64,000 nt of DNA from Pseudanabaena galeata CCNP1313 (GTDB lineage Bacteria > Cyanobacteriota > Cyanobacteriia > Pseudanabaenales > Pseudanabaenaceae). The position numbers and the translations under genes were made by a program. The DNA lies in assembly GCF_029910235.1 (NCBI RefSeq), contig NZ_CP112877.1, positions 1 to 64,000 of the forward strand, given 5' to 3'. The notes under the pieces were generated by a model. The model was not told the origin of the DNA and did not search any database. It worked only from the letters and a program-made list of their open reading frames with translations. How positions within the stretch are numbered: position 1 is the stretch's first letter; each line of letters opens with the position of its first letter. Shown here piece after piece: positions 9,130 through 17,428 of the stretch.

Positions 9130-9240
9130 TAGCAATCCTAAATGAGTTGTGAGAGGCTTCGACTTCGCTTAGCCAAACTTATACCGATGGCTGAGCGAAG
9201 TCGAAGCTCTAATTTTCTCATGAATGATTTAGGACTACTA
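9130..9240. mobile_element. 111-bp MITE-like palindromic element
   Basis: Long imperfect inverted repeats: the left end begins TAGCAATCCTAAATGAG, and the right end read backwards begins TAGTAGTCCTAAATCA. The inner arms GCTTCGACTTCGCT and AGCGAAGTCGAAGC are complementary. TA dinucleotides flank it at 9128-9129 and 9241-9242, as expected for Tc1/IS630-type insertion. The outer end resembles the terminal repeat of the IS630 element at 30476 (both start TAGC and share AAATGAG). Confidence 0.55.
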
Positions 9241-9307
9241 TATACAGTGCAAAGTGCTGTTATAGATATTAATTTTAGGTGTCATAAAAATATTAAACAT
9301 TAACTCA

Positions 9308-12300
9308 TTATTGCCATAGCAATATGCAAGGGAGCAAGTTGGGATAAATGAGGCGTAGGAGCGTGTAACCAGTCCCTGACACTCCATGTAAAAATGAAGG
9401 ATTAATGAAGTGACTTTCATTTTCAACTAATATCTTCTGTGACTTTTGTAAGGTATGACCCCATGATTTTGCCATTTTAAATAGGTCAGGATTCTTCAAG
9501 GTATTTGCAGCAACTATTAAAGTTTCAATACGTCCACAGTTTCCCCACATTAAATCATCTTCACCCCACATTGAATATTGCTTAATTGCCTGTAAAGCCT
9601 GAGAGATCTCCTCACGGATATCTGGTGTGTCTAACTCAGAAATCCCTCCTAATCTTGCTAATCCAATACCTGTTGCCCCATTTGCCCAACTCATTGAAAG
9701 TTTAGGAGGATTGGTACGAAAATCATTCCAAATTCCTAGTTTTCGATCAAATGAAAGACGTTCATACGTAATAGCTTCCTTGGCAATTTCTAGGTATATT
9801 TCCTCTCCTGTCGCTTTATAAAGCCGCAATAGACTGTAGGTAATTCCTGCCATTCCACTCGCAAACCCTATGGGTTTAGGTGTGTTATTTGCCTCCCCTT
9901 TTTGAGTGACGAGATGATTCCCGCATTTCTTCGCTAATTCTAATGCTCTAGGTGAACTTTCGGCGATCGCTAGTAGTCCCAAAATTCCGCCAGCCGATCC
10001 ATTTAACGCAGTAAAATATATTTCACTTTCAATTAATTCGGAAGTAATACATTTCAGTATTTTTTGGGAAATTAATCTAGGGTTGGAATTGTCCAATAAT
10101 TTACTAATTATTTCAAGCCCGTAAATCATCGCCCCCAGCCCCGCAATCCCAATATCCGCAGCTATGCGGCGCTGCTGAAAAGAGTTTAGATCGGCAAAAG
10201 TAGCTTGCAATGGAATTAGACTTTGCTCTGTATATTCATACCATTGCGATTTTCCAGTAACTTTGGCTAGAGATGCGAAAAACAAAGCGATCCCGATGTT
10301 CCCATCCCAAAGTCCTCCCCCTAAAACTTGCCAGCGAAACTTTGAAATTGCCGGTTTATAGGTTAGCCCCATCCAAGCGAGTCCAGCATCACTTCCCGTA
10401 ATTCCCTTAGAGATAACAGCCTCACCTAACATAATTGCAGTTTCCAGTAATGCCAGATCTACATCACTCTCGCCATTTGAATTTTTAGTATTGATTTGAG
10501 TATCAATTGGTATTGGTAAGATGGGCAGAGATGGTTCTTGGCGGAAACGTGCTTCTAATGCCCCTTGGATCATCGTAAGTTGCGTTTGTAATCCTTCTTT
10601 ACTTAGTAATTCAATGTTATTTTGAACTGCCAAAAAGCTAGATTGACTGAAAGTTCCTGTATCAGTTTTCCCATTAGGCAAACAAATGTGAGTATCATTT
10701 GTAACCGTAGTAAAAAAAGGAATATCCATTTGTTCCAAGGATTGGATCTCAGCTTCAAGAATTGACCAACACATGGGGCATTCATCAGATGTAAGAAAAG
10801 CTCGACTGAGACTTTCAAGAGCGATACTGCGATCGACTCCATTTCTCATGTATTTTGGATCGTAGGAATTTTGCAGGATTGTATAGTAGGTTTGAGTGTT
10901 CCGAAATACAAATCGAACTTTAATTTGATCAAAGGCTGGCAAAAGACTATCATTACTCAAAAGAAATTCCTTGTGATTCAGTAAAGCAAGATACATCTTT
11001 TGAAAGCCCTTAGTTACTTCCAATTGGTAGGATGACATATCTATTGTTTCCCCCAGCAAAGTCGGCACGTTCCCTTGTATAACGTTTGTCTGAGCTGTTT
11101 CTAAGCGCATACCATCGGTATTAATATGTTTCCAAACTGGAGTTGCATAGAACTGGGTTTTACCTCCAAGTCCACTAACGTCCACAGTCAAAGTATCATT
11201 TGGAAGTATGCCCCATTGCGGCAACAAAAAGGTTCTCAAGACCGAATTCTGTAAAATATGGGAGGCATTCTCTAAAGCAGTATGATCTTTTTTAGATGTC
11301 GTTTTAATGTGGTGATGAAACAATGTTTCCCCATCTATAAAGACAGGATGCTCACCATTGGCAATCAGATTCTCCTGATGACAGTCTGTACCTTCAAGTA
11401 GATATAAAAGTGCTAAAAGCATTCCACAACGTTCATAAAATCGTTCAATGGATGAAGTATCTTTACAGGGACTATTAGGAATAAATTCCATCCAACCATG
11501 ATTTTCTCGATTCAAGATCTTGATTGGAAGTAGATGTAAAAGAGAGGATTGTTGATTACACCAATCCAAAATCTCATTGAATGCACAATCTATAGCTAAG
11601 TTACGAGGTTTATAAACAATTTTAAGTCCTGTATCAAAGGTAATTATTAAAACCGATCGACCTCTGTTATGGGAATCTGACAAGTTACATTGGCAGTCTA
11701 CTACTTGAGTTAAAGATTGATTAGGGCTGAAACACTTTTCAATTTCTTTCCAGTCTTGTTCAAGCCGAGATTGAAATTCTGAGATTGACTCACACCAAAA
11801 AATGACTGCAAGGGAGAGTAGTTTAGCCAACACTGGATATTTTTGAAAAAGCCCCCATAATCCATCCTCAAATAATAATTCCAAGAAGCTTTGAAACTTT
11901 TGCTTTTGCTTGTGGGTGATCTGCATGAGCAGAAAACCTCGCAAGCTATTATTGTTGCCCCTAAATGTTTCAAATTCCTCCATTAAAGTAGGAGTTCCTA
12001 TTTTTGCTAGATTTTCCAGTAGACTTCTGAGAAGATGATTCTTTGCTTCAGGGGCTAGGCAATTCAAAAATTGGAGATTATTCTCCGCTACCGCAAGAAA
12101 AGGAACATATACAGACTCAAAGGGAATAGGAGATTCGGACTTGAAACATTGATTTTGAAGAGTTTTTGGCGATGATTTTGGAGAGTAATTGTTGGCAATA
12201 TTTAACACTGATTGCAAACAAATTAACCAATCAGAAATAGGGACTTTGCATTGTTCCGTAGGTTCACCACCTGCTAACGCCGCTAAAACCCGATCCTGAT

Positions 12301-12523
12301 TAAGCCCTGACCATAGGAGCCGATGACTGAATTTGATGGGATCATTTTTGGCTGCTATTTTCTGCCATGTTTGCAATCTTTGTCTGGCAATATCACCTAA
12401 GTCTTGATTTAAATCTTGGATTGGTATATTAAAAAGAGCAAGCCGCTCTGTCAAAGCATAGGTGTTGAATGCCAGTTGCTGAAGTGCTAAAGATGGCTGG
12501 TAATCTAGTTGAGATAAGAACAT
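9308..12523 (-). CDS. lanM: LanM-type class II lanthipeptide synthetase with degenerate cyclase
   Basis: A 1071-residue LanM. The N-terminal kinase-like dehydratase keeps its key residues: K305 (VYKPR), D380-x-H382-xx-N385 (TDCHQEN) and D397 (FIDGETL). These would phosphorylate and eliminate Ser/Thr to dehydroalanine/dehydrobutyrine. The C-terminal LanC-like domain keeps the fold but not the chemistry. The usual GxxHG motif is GFASG (S889), W-C-x-G is WANG (A947), and the C-C/H-G zinc motif is L-M-W-G-N-C-G-R (M992, W993). All three zinc-ligand positions and the catalytic His are therefore gone, although the toroid glycines (GATGIG, GVSGTG) persist. The protein is predicted to be dehydratase-only, matching a Cys-free precursor. 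It is divergent from the dehydrogenase gene at 12689. Confidence 0.9.
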   Translation of the reverse strand: MFLSQLDYQPSLALQQLAFNTYALTERLALFNIPIQDLNQDLGDIARQRLQTWQKIAAKNDPIKFSHRLLWSGLNQDRVLAALAGGEPTEQCKVPISDWLICLQSVLNIANNYSPKSSPKTLQNQCFKSESPIPFESVYVPFLAVAENNLQFLNCLAPEAKNHLLRSLLENLAKIGTPTLMEEFETFRGNNNSLRGFLLMQITHKQKQKFQSFLELLFEDGLWGLFQKYPVLAKLLSLAVIFWCESISEFQSRLEQDWKEIEKCFSPNQSLTQVVDCQCNLSDSHNRGRSVLIITFDTGLKIVYKPRNLAIDCAFNEILDWCNQQSSLLHLLPIKILNRENHGWMEFIPNSPCKDTSSIERFYERCGMLLALLYLLEGTDCHQENLIANGEHPVFIDGETLFHHHIKTTSKKDHTALENASHILQNSVLRTFLLPQWGILPNDTLTVDVSGLGGKTQFYATPVWKHINTDGMRLETAQTNVIQGNVPTLLGETIDMSSYQLEVTKGFQKMYLALLNHKEFLLSNDSLLPAFDQIKVRFVFRNTQTYYTILQNSYDPKYMRNGVDRSIALESLSRAFLTSDECPMCWSILEAEIQSLEQMDIPFFTTVTNDTHICLPNGKTDTGTFSQSSFLAVQNNIELLSKEGLQTQLTMIQGALEARFRQEPSLPILPIPIDTQINTKNSNGESDVDLALLETAIMLGEAVISKGITGSDAGLAWMGLTYKPAISKFRWQVLGGGLWDGNIGIALFFASLAKVTGKSQWYEYTEQSLIPLQATFADLNSFQQRRIAADIGIAGLGAMIYGLEIISKLLDNSNPRLISQKILKCITSELIESEIYFTALNGSAGGILGLLAIAESSPRALELAKKCGNHLVTQKGEANNTPKPIGFASGMAGITYSLLRLYKATGEEIYLEIAKEAITYERLSFDRKLGIWNDFRTNPPKLSMSWANGATGIGLARLGGISELDTPDIREEISQALQAIKQYSMWGEDDLMWGNCGRIETLIVAANTLKNPDLFKMAKSWGHTLQKSQKILVENESHFINPSFLHGVSGTGYTLLRLIYPNLLPCILLWQ

Positions 12524-12688
12524 AAAAGTCTAAGCAAATATTGATCAAGAATAAACTACACGGTGTCATGAGAAAATAGTGGTGATGTTATAGTTATCGA
12601 CAAGTTTATTAGCAAGCTGAAGCTGCAAGAACAAACTTAGGTTCTTAGTTTCACATTATGTAACAGCCGCTTTTTAAAAAATTTTAGT

Positions 12689-13831
12689 ATGAAAACAGTT
12701 TCGATTTGCGGATCCAAAGTTGAAAAAATCATGTCGGCAGATAGTTTTGTCGATCATCTTGAAATTGAAGGTATTAAGATTAATTGTGGGATTATCCATA
12801 CTAAAGATATTACCTTTGCCAGCAAAGATCCTGCCCTAAGTAATCATGTTCTATTCCAAGTCAAAGCCTTTTCCTGCAACTATCGAGACAAACGAATTAT
12901 TCTCAATACTGCAACTAGCGCCTCTGCCAATCGCTTTAATGCCATAGGGTCGGAATTTATCGGGGTAATAGTCTCGGTAGGAAGCAATGTAACTGATTTA
13001 AAGCCAGGCGATCGCGTCATCGCCAATAATTGCTATCCTGACTCTGGTGTGTTGGGTTTACCACCAGGAGTTCCCACAAACCATGCTTCTAAAGAGTTGC
13101 GGATTCTCCATCAGGCTAAATTAATCAAAATTCCTGATGTTATGCCCGACGATGTGGCTGCTTCCTTTAGTATTGGCGGACAAACCAGTTACAGCATGAT
13201 CCGCAAATTGCAGATTCAGCCCGAACAAAATATTTTAGTCACCGCCGCAAAATCCAATACGTCTCTATTTGTACTGCACGCTTTGCAAAAATATCGTCAG
13301 CAGATGGGAATTCGGGTTTATGCGCTGACGAGTTCGGGCAACTTCATCGACAAAATTCGGGAGATCGGTGTTGATCGGGTGGTGCAAATTCAGCCAAATT
13401 CCGAGACTTGGATCGATCCTGAAACGGCGGCATCAGTTCTTGAGGAAACCAAAGGCGGATTTCATGGCATCATTGATCCTTTTTTTGATTTGCATATTGC
13501 CAGAATGTTGCCTGTGATGAAACCAGAAGCTAAATATATAACCTGTGGACTTTATGATCAATTTACGGATCTGACGGGAACCCAATCGCCCGATATCGGC
13601 ATAAGCCCCCAACATCTTTTATACACAACGATGATTTACAATCTTTCGATTATTGGTAATTGTATTGGACTTACTTCTGATTTAGCGCAAGCGATCGCCG
13701 ATTATGCTCAAGGAAATTTACCTGTAGCGATCGATAGTGTCTATACAGGTAAGGATGTCGCACCGTTCTTTGATCGTACGTATAATTCCCCCGATCGCTT
13801 TGGCAAGGTGGTTTACAGCTATGAAAATTAA
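12689..13831 (+). CDS. medium-chain dehydrogenase/reductase (candidate dehydroamino-acid reductase)
   Basis: A 380-residue MDR-superfamily protein. A GroES-like N-terminal domain has FSCNYRDKR (about 64-72, the position of the catalytic Cys in zinc MDRs), GSEFIG and the GSNVTDLKPGDRV turn. The nucleotide-binding half has LVTAAKSNTSLFVLHAL in place of a standard GxGxxG, so the cofactor site is atypical. LanJA-type reductases such as LtnJ and cyanobacterial NpnJ are MDR proteins that reduce dehydroalanine to D-alanine. A gene of this superfamily transcribed divergently from a dehydratase-only LanM is a good candidate for the same job, but that is inference from context. The stop overlaps the next gene by 11 bases. 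A start at 12731 (MSADSF) is a possible alternative. Confidence 0.8.
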   Translation: MKTVSICGSKVEKIMSADSFVDHLEIEGIKINCGIIHTKDITFASKDPALSNHVLFQVKAFSCNYRDKRIILNTATSASANRFNAIGSEFIGVIVSVGSNVTDLKPGDRVIANNCYPDSGVLGLPPGVPTNHASKELRILHQAKLIKIPDVMPDDVAASFSIGGQTSYSMIRKLQIQPEQNILVTAAKSNTSLFVLHALQKYRQQMGIRVYALTSSGNFIDKIREIGVDRVVQIQPNSETWIDPETAASVLEETKGGFHGIIDPFFDLHIARMLPVMKPEAKYITCGLYDQFTDLTGTQSPDIGISPQHLLYTTMIYNLSIIGNCIGLTSDLAQAIADYAQGNLPVAIDSVYTGKDVAPFFDRTYNSPDRFGKVVYSYEN

Positions 13832-15254
13832 TTTTCTAGGTCACGCATCCCTATTGGTTGAGACACAAGACTGTAAAATCTTGATGGATCCTTTACTTTG
13901 GGACCCCTTTTGTGATGGAACCAATGCCTCTTGTCCTCAACGAGAAATCTTTCCTGATTTATTTCCCCCCTACGATTTTTTAGTGATCTCCCATAGACAT
14001 ACCGATCACTTTGATATTCGCTCTCTTGCCTATCTCCCTAAGCATATAGATGTCCTCATCCCCCCAGACAAACTCTTGATTGAGTGCTTACAAAATTTGG
14101 GATATAAGCATATCTACCCACTCAAAGAATTTCAGAAGGTAAAGATGGGAGATACAACCATGATGACTACGCGATCGGAGGTGCGATTACCTGAACTTGG
14201 GATGGTTTTTGCTGACCCTAGTGGTGTGTTTTGGAATGCTGTAGACACTTTCTTTGCTCCTGCTACGATAGAAAAAGTGCAACAGTCTTTTCCGAAAATT
14301 GACATATTTCTGCCACCTTGGAATGTGGGAATGGAATCAAAGTATCAAACTAATCAGGGCTTAGGTTTTCCCTTTGATGTTTACGATCATCTATATCGTC
14401 TAGTCAGCTTAGTTAATCCTGATGTGGTTATTCCCGGCGCTCAAGGATGGAAATACATAAATTCTGGAGCTTGGCAAAATCAGATTGCTTTTCCGCAGAC
14501 CCGCGAACGCTTTTGTCAAGATATGCTGACTGTACTGCCTCAAGCACAGGTTTGTAGCTTAGATCCCGGAGATATCGCCGAACTAGATGCTGATCGAGGT
14601 TTTCAGCATCATCCATCGGCTTGTTTTTATGCCCGCATGGTGGTAGATGATCGAGAAAGTATTGCCTTTAATCCTGTCAATTTCCACAAAGATTTGCAAG
14701 ATCCTAATCCTTTGGGCTATCCCTTAGAGACTTTACAAGAAGCAATTGCTCATGAAGTTACTACGAATTTGGTGAATTTCATTCAAGAAAATTTAAGTAC
14801 TATGTTTGCAGAGCATCAGCATTGGCAAGTTATCTATCAGTTAGAAGTCATCTTTCCCGATCGCCAAAGTAAAATTTGGCATATAGATTTCAGGAACTCC
14901 ACCCTTACGGCGATCGAAGGTTATAACCCTCTGGCAAATTTATTTTTTTATATCACCGCTTCAGGATTTGATAGCCTTTTCCAAAAAACACATGGTTGGG
15001 AATATTTAGTCAATACTGGCGAATATCGTCATTTCCATAAGGTTTATTTGTCTCGCAATACAGGGATTTCATCTGCAAAATCGGAACAGATTATCGATCC
15101 TATGTTTCTGAAATATCCCAAGAATGAGGATGACTTGCTGCGACTGGAGTCTATGTCAGCAGATCTCCCTGAATCAGATTCTCCGCCTTTGCCAAACACA
15201 GGAATGATGCTCTTGGCTAATACCTTCTTCAAGTTACGCAGCAAGTCCCAATAA
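13821..15254 (+). CDS. MBL-fold metallo-hydrolase (RiPP locus copy 2)
   Basis: A 477-residue protein starting at the ATG at 13821, chosen because MKINFLGHASLLVETQDCKI is the usual first strand of this fold and the start overlaps the upstream dehydrogenase gene by 11 bases. The metal site is HRHTDHFD (H-x-H-x-D-H) after FLVISH, followed by further ligands around MVFADPSG and VIPGAQGWKY. The UlaG-like domain covers about residues 1-260; the rest (HEVTTNLVNFIQ, IWHIDFRNS) is a C-terminal domain I cannot name. It is of the same broad type as the protein at 5920-7377, giving the locus two such enzymes of similar size, one on each side of lanM. A strong terminator-like hairpin follows. Confidence 0.85.
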   Translation: MKINFLGHASLLVETQDCKILMDPLLWDPFCDGTNASCPQREIFPDLFPPYDFLVISHRHTDHFDIRSLAYLPKHIDVLIPPDKLLIECLQNLGYKHIYPLKEFQKVKMGDTTMMTTRSEVRLPELGMVFADPSGVFWNAVDTFFAPATIEKVQQSFPKIDIFLPPWNVGMESKYQTNQGLGFPFDVYDHLYRLVSLVNPDVVIPGAQGWKYINSGAWQNQIAFPQTRERFCQDMLTVLPQAQVCSLDPGDIAELDADRGFQHHPSACFYARMVVDDRESIAFNPVNFHKDLQDPNPLGYPLETLQEAIAHEVTTNLVNFIQENLSTMFAEHQHWQVIYQLEVIFPDRQSKIWHIDFRNSTLTAIEGYNPLANLFFYITASGFDSLFQKTHGWEYLVNTGEYRHFHKVYLSRNTGISSAKSEQIIDPMFLKYPKNEDDLLRLESMSADLPESDSPPLPNTGMMLLANTFFKLRSKSQ

Positions 15255-15263
15255 GCAATCCAA

Positions 15264-15304
15264 AAAAATTTGTGAGAGGCTCGGTGCGCCTCTCACAAAT
15301 TTTT
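15264..15304 (+). terminator. rho-independent-type terminator after MBL gene
   Basis: Perfect 17-base arms (15264-15280 and 15288-15304) around a 7-base loop. The GC-rich core GAGAGGC/GCCTCTC lies next to the loop, with a run of A before it and T after it, so it can terminate in either direction. It separates the MBL gene from the cupin gene. Confidence 0.75.
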
Positions 15305-15331
15305 AAAAACCTAACTTAAACTTACCTACTT

Positions 15332-16552
15332 ATGTTCAACAATAATTTCAATAACAACTTTGATTTTTTCAAACTGCTAAACCCGATCACGATCGCCGAT
15401 TTTCTCGAAAAACACTGGGAGAAACAACCGCTTCACATTTCAGGAAGAGCATCTGACTTCTATCAAACATTACTATCTCTCGAAGAGATGGATATTTTGC
15501 TTGCCCGACATCATTTGACTCCGCCTGATATTCGGGTAGTTGCTAATCAACAAGAACTGCTTCCCGATCGCTACATTAAACCTGATCGCAGTCTCAATCT
15601 CAACCAGCTTTACAAGGCTTATAACGAAGGTCATACCATCATAATTAATGGACTCCAGCAGTACTGGCAGCCCTTAGCCCAAGCTTGCTTGAACGTACAG
15701 TATTTTCTCAATCATAGTGTGGTGGCAAATTGCTATCTCTCTCCTCCCAACTCTAAAGGCTTAATGCCCCACTATGATACCCATGATGTGTTTGTGCTAC
15801 AGATTGAAGGAAGTAAGCAATGGTATCTGCATCCCACAGATTCATCAATAAATACTGTGCCTTTGTTGGGCAGCTTTCAACCCGTCATCCCTGAATCTCG
15901 TCTTGGCGATCCCCAATTATCGATCCAACTGAATCCTGGGGATTTACTCTATGTGCCAAGAGGATGTATTCATCATGCCGCTACTTTTGATGATTTTTCA
16001 CTCCATGTCACGATTGGCGTTTATCCTGCTCAATGGCTGGATTTAGTAAACAGTGCCATCACTGCTGTCGCCCTTCGTAACCCAAAATTACGCAAGGCTC
16101 TTCCTATTGGCTATCTAGACAATCGAGAAGCTATAACCATACTTCAGGATACCTTTCAAGAAATCCTGAATACAGTGGCGAGTGATCCTCAAGCATTAGG
16201 GGATGGATTAGAGATCCTACGAGATCGCTTTATTCATCAGATCACACCATTACCTGATGGACATTTTCAACAACTGCATAAACTGGAAGAAGTAAATCTA
16301 ACCTCCCTTGTGATCAAGCGATCGGGTTTGCATTGCCGAGTGATCCGCACAGGGCTAGACGGGGCAAGCATCCAATTTCCTGGCAACACGATCTCAGGTA
16401 AACGCCATCTAGAGTCAGCATTTACCTTTATAGCTAATGCCAATCATGAATTTAAGGTTGCCGAGTTGCCCAATACGTTGACCGACGACGGTAAAGTGAC
16501 ATTGATAAAGCGACTAATTCGGGGAGGACTACTGCGAACGGTTTCTCACTAA
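15332..16552 (+). CDS. JmjC-like cupin oxygenase (cupin_4/ribosomal oxygenase family)
   Basis: A 406-residue protein. It starts with FLEKHWEKQPLHISG, the typical N-terminal motif of the cupin_4 family (bacterial YcfD-type and eukaryotic MINA/NO66-like arginyl/histidyl hydroxylases). The iron site reads H147-x-D149 in GLMPHYDTHDVF, with the distal His at 214 or 215 in LYVPRGCIHHA; WYLHP provides the 2-oxoglutarate side. A helical dimerisation and winged-helix-like region follows to the end. The family hydroxylates protein or peptide side chains, and members occur in RiPP clusters, so peptide tailoring is likely here. It is the third predicted Fe(II)/2-oxoglutarate enzyme of the locus. Confidence 0.85.
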   Translation: MFNNNFNNNFDFFKLLNPITIADFLEKHWEKQPLHISGRASDFYQTLLSLEEMDILLARHHLTPPDIRVVANQQELLPDRYIKPDRSLNLNQLYKAYNEGHTIIINGLQQYWQPLAQACLNVQYFLNHSVVANCYLSPPNSKGLMPHYDTHDVFVLQIEGSKQWYLHPTDSSINTVPLLGSFQPVIPESRLGDPQLSIQLNPGDLLYVPRGCIHHAATFDDFSLHVTIGVYPAQWLDLVNSAITAVALRNPKLRKALPIGYLDNREAITILQDTFQEILNTVASDPQALGDGLEILRDRFIHQITPLPDGHFQQLHKLEEVNLTSLVIKRSGLHCRVIRTGLDGASIQFPGNTISGKRHLESAFTFIANANHEFKVAELPNTLTDDGKVTLIKRLIRGGLLRTVSH

Positions 16553-16560
16553 ATCTCTCA

Positions 16561-17316
16561 CTAAATCAGTGAGGCAACATGACGATAAACTTTGGAAATT
16601 TGATGGTCTGGGAAATTTAGGCAAAAGATGCCGTTACTCGCCAAACGAATGATATCTGAAGATTCGGGCAGCACTCCTGCAACTTCAATCTGGAAAGTAT
16701 CAGCAATCTTTTTCTGAAGCTCATCAAAGTTAAATTCTGGCAAAGCTTTGTTGACTAGTAGTAATAGCTTTTGAACATTAAGCTTACGAGCTACATCGAT
16801 CGTGACTGCCGTGCCTTGAAAATCCTGCTGGTCAGGACGTAAAATCAAAATTACTAAATCAGAAACCGTCAAAGAAAGAAGCGTTTCTTCACTAAGTCCA
16901 GGATGAGTATCAATAAATAGGTAATCAAGTTTAATGCTTTTAAGCAGTTCTTGAAAACCATCATTCAAAAGCTCCACATCATAACCTTCCCTTAAAATCT
17001 TGGAAATGTCATTAATGCGAACACTCGCAGGAATTAGATAAAGCGCACTTTCAGGAGTAGCCATTTTACCCAAGGTAGAGGTAACGTCATAGGCTGCTTC
17101 TTTAGCTGGACAACGCCCCCATAAAAAGTCATTAAGCGTCTTATTTAATTTACTTTCATCAAACCCAAACAAAACATGGATTCCGGGGGATGGCAAGTCA
17201 GTATCCACGATGCCCACACGTTTCCCTTTACAGGCAAGAGAAGCAGCTAGGTTTGCTGTAGAATTGGATTTCCCAGTTCCACCTCGATAAGAGTGGATCG
17301 AAATAATTTTAGACAT
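16561..17316 (-). CDS. ParA/MinD-like ATPase
   Basis: A 251-residue deviant-Walker P-loop ATPase. The Walker A motif is RGGTGKSNS (residues 11-19, with the signature Lys before the GK). VDTDLPSPG follows as the A' motif and DYLFIDTHPGLSE as Walker B. The closest general type is the MinD/Mrp/ParA group that switches between monomer and membrane- or DNA-bound dimer. It is encoded 9 bases from, and convergent with, the cupin gene, and just downstream of tolC on the same strand. It may help place or assemble the exporter; that is inference. No ParB-like partner is nearby. Confidence 0.85.
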   Translation of the reverse strand: MSKIISIHSYRGGTGKSNSTANLAASLACKGKRVGIVDTDLPSPGIHVLFGFDESKLNKTLNDFLWGRCPAKEAAYDVTSTLGKMATPESALYLIPASVRINDISKILREGYDVELLNDGFQELLKSIKLDYLFIDTHPGLSEETLLSLTVSDLVILILRPDQQDFQGTAVTIDVARKLNVQKLLLLVNKALPEFNFDELQKKIADTFQIEVAGVLPESSDIIRLASNGIFCLNFPDHQISKVYRHVASLI

Positions 17317-17428
17317 AAGCCCTATACTAATTTTTCAAATTCACTATATACAAAATTTGTCAATGCTGATTTAAAGTTAATCGCACTAAACAGCATCTAA
17401 AGATTTTATTACTAATTCCAACTCCATT

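Larger units (their letters stand above)
8448..9307. other. AT-rich intergenic region with repeats between precursor and lanM
   Basis: No convincing gene in 860 bases. It contains a nested palindromic repeat at 8824-8900 (outer arms GATCCCC/GGGGATC around an inner CTACC hairpin) and the miniature element at 9130-9240. The precursor promoter is probably in the part nearest 8448, but no box is clear enough to mark. Confidence 0.6.

Noticed and set aside
16561-17316. Plasmid partition locus
   Set aside because: The ParA-like gene has no ParB partner or parS-like repeats and is embedded in the RiPP/export region.
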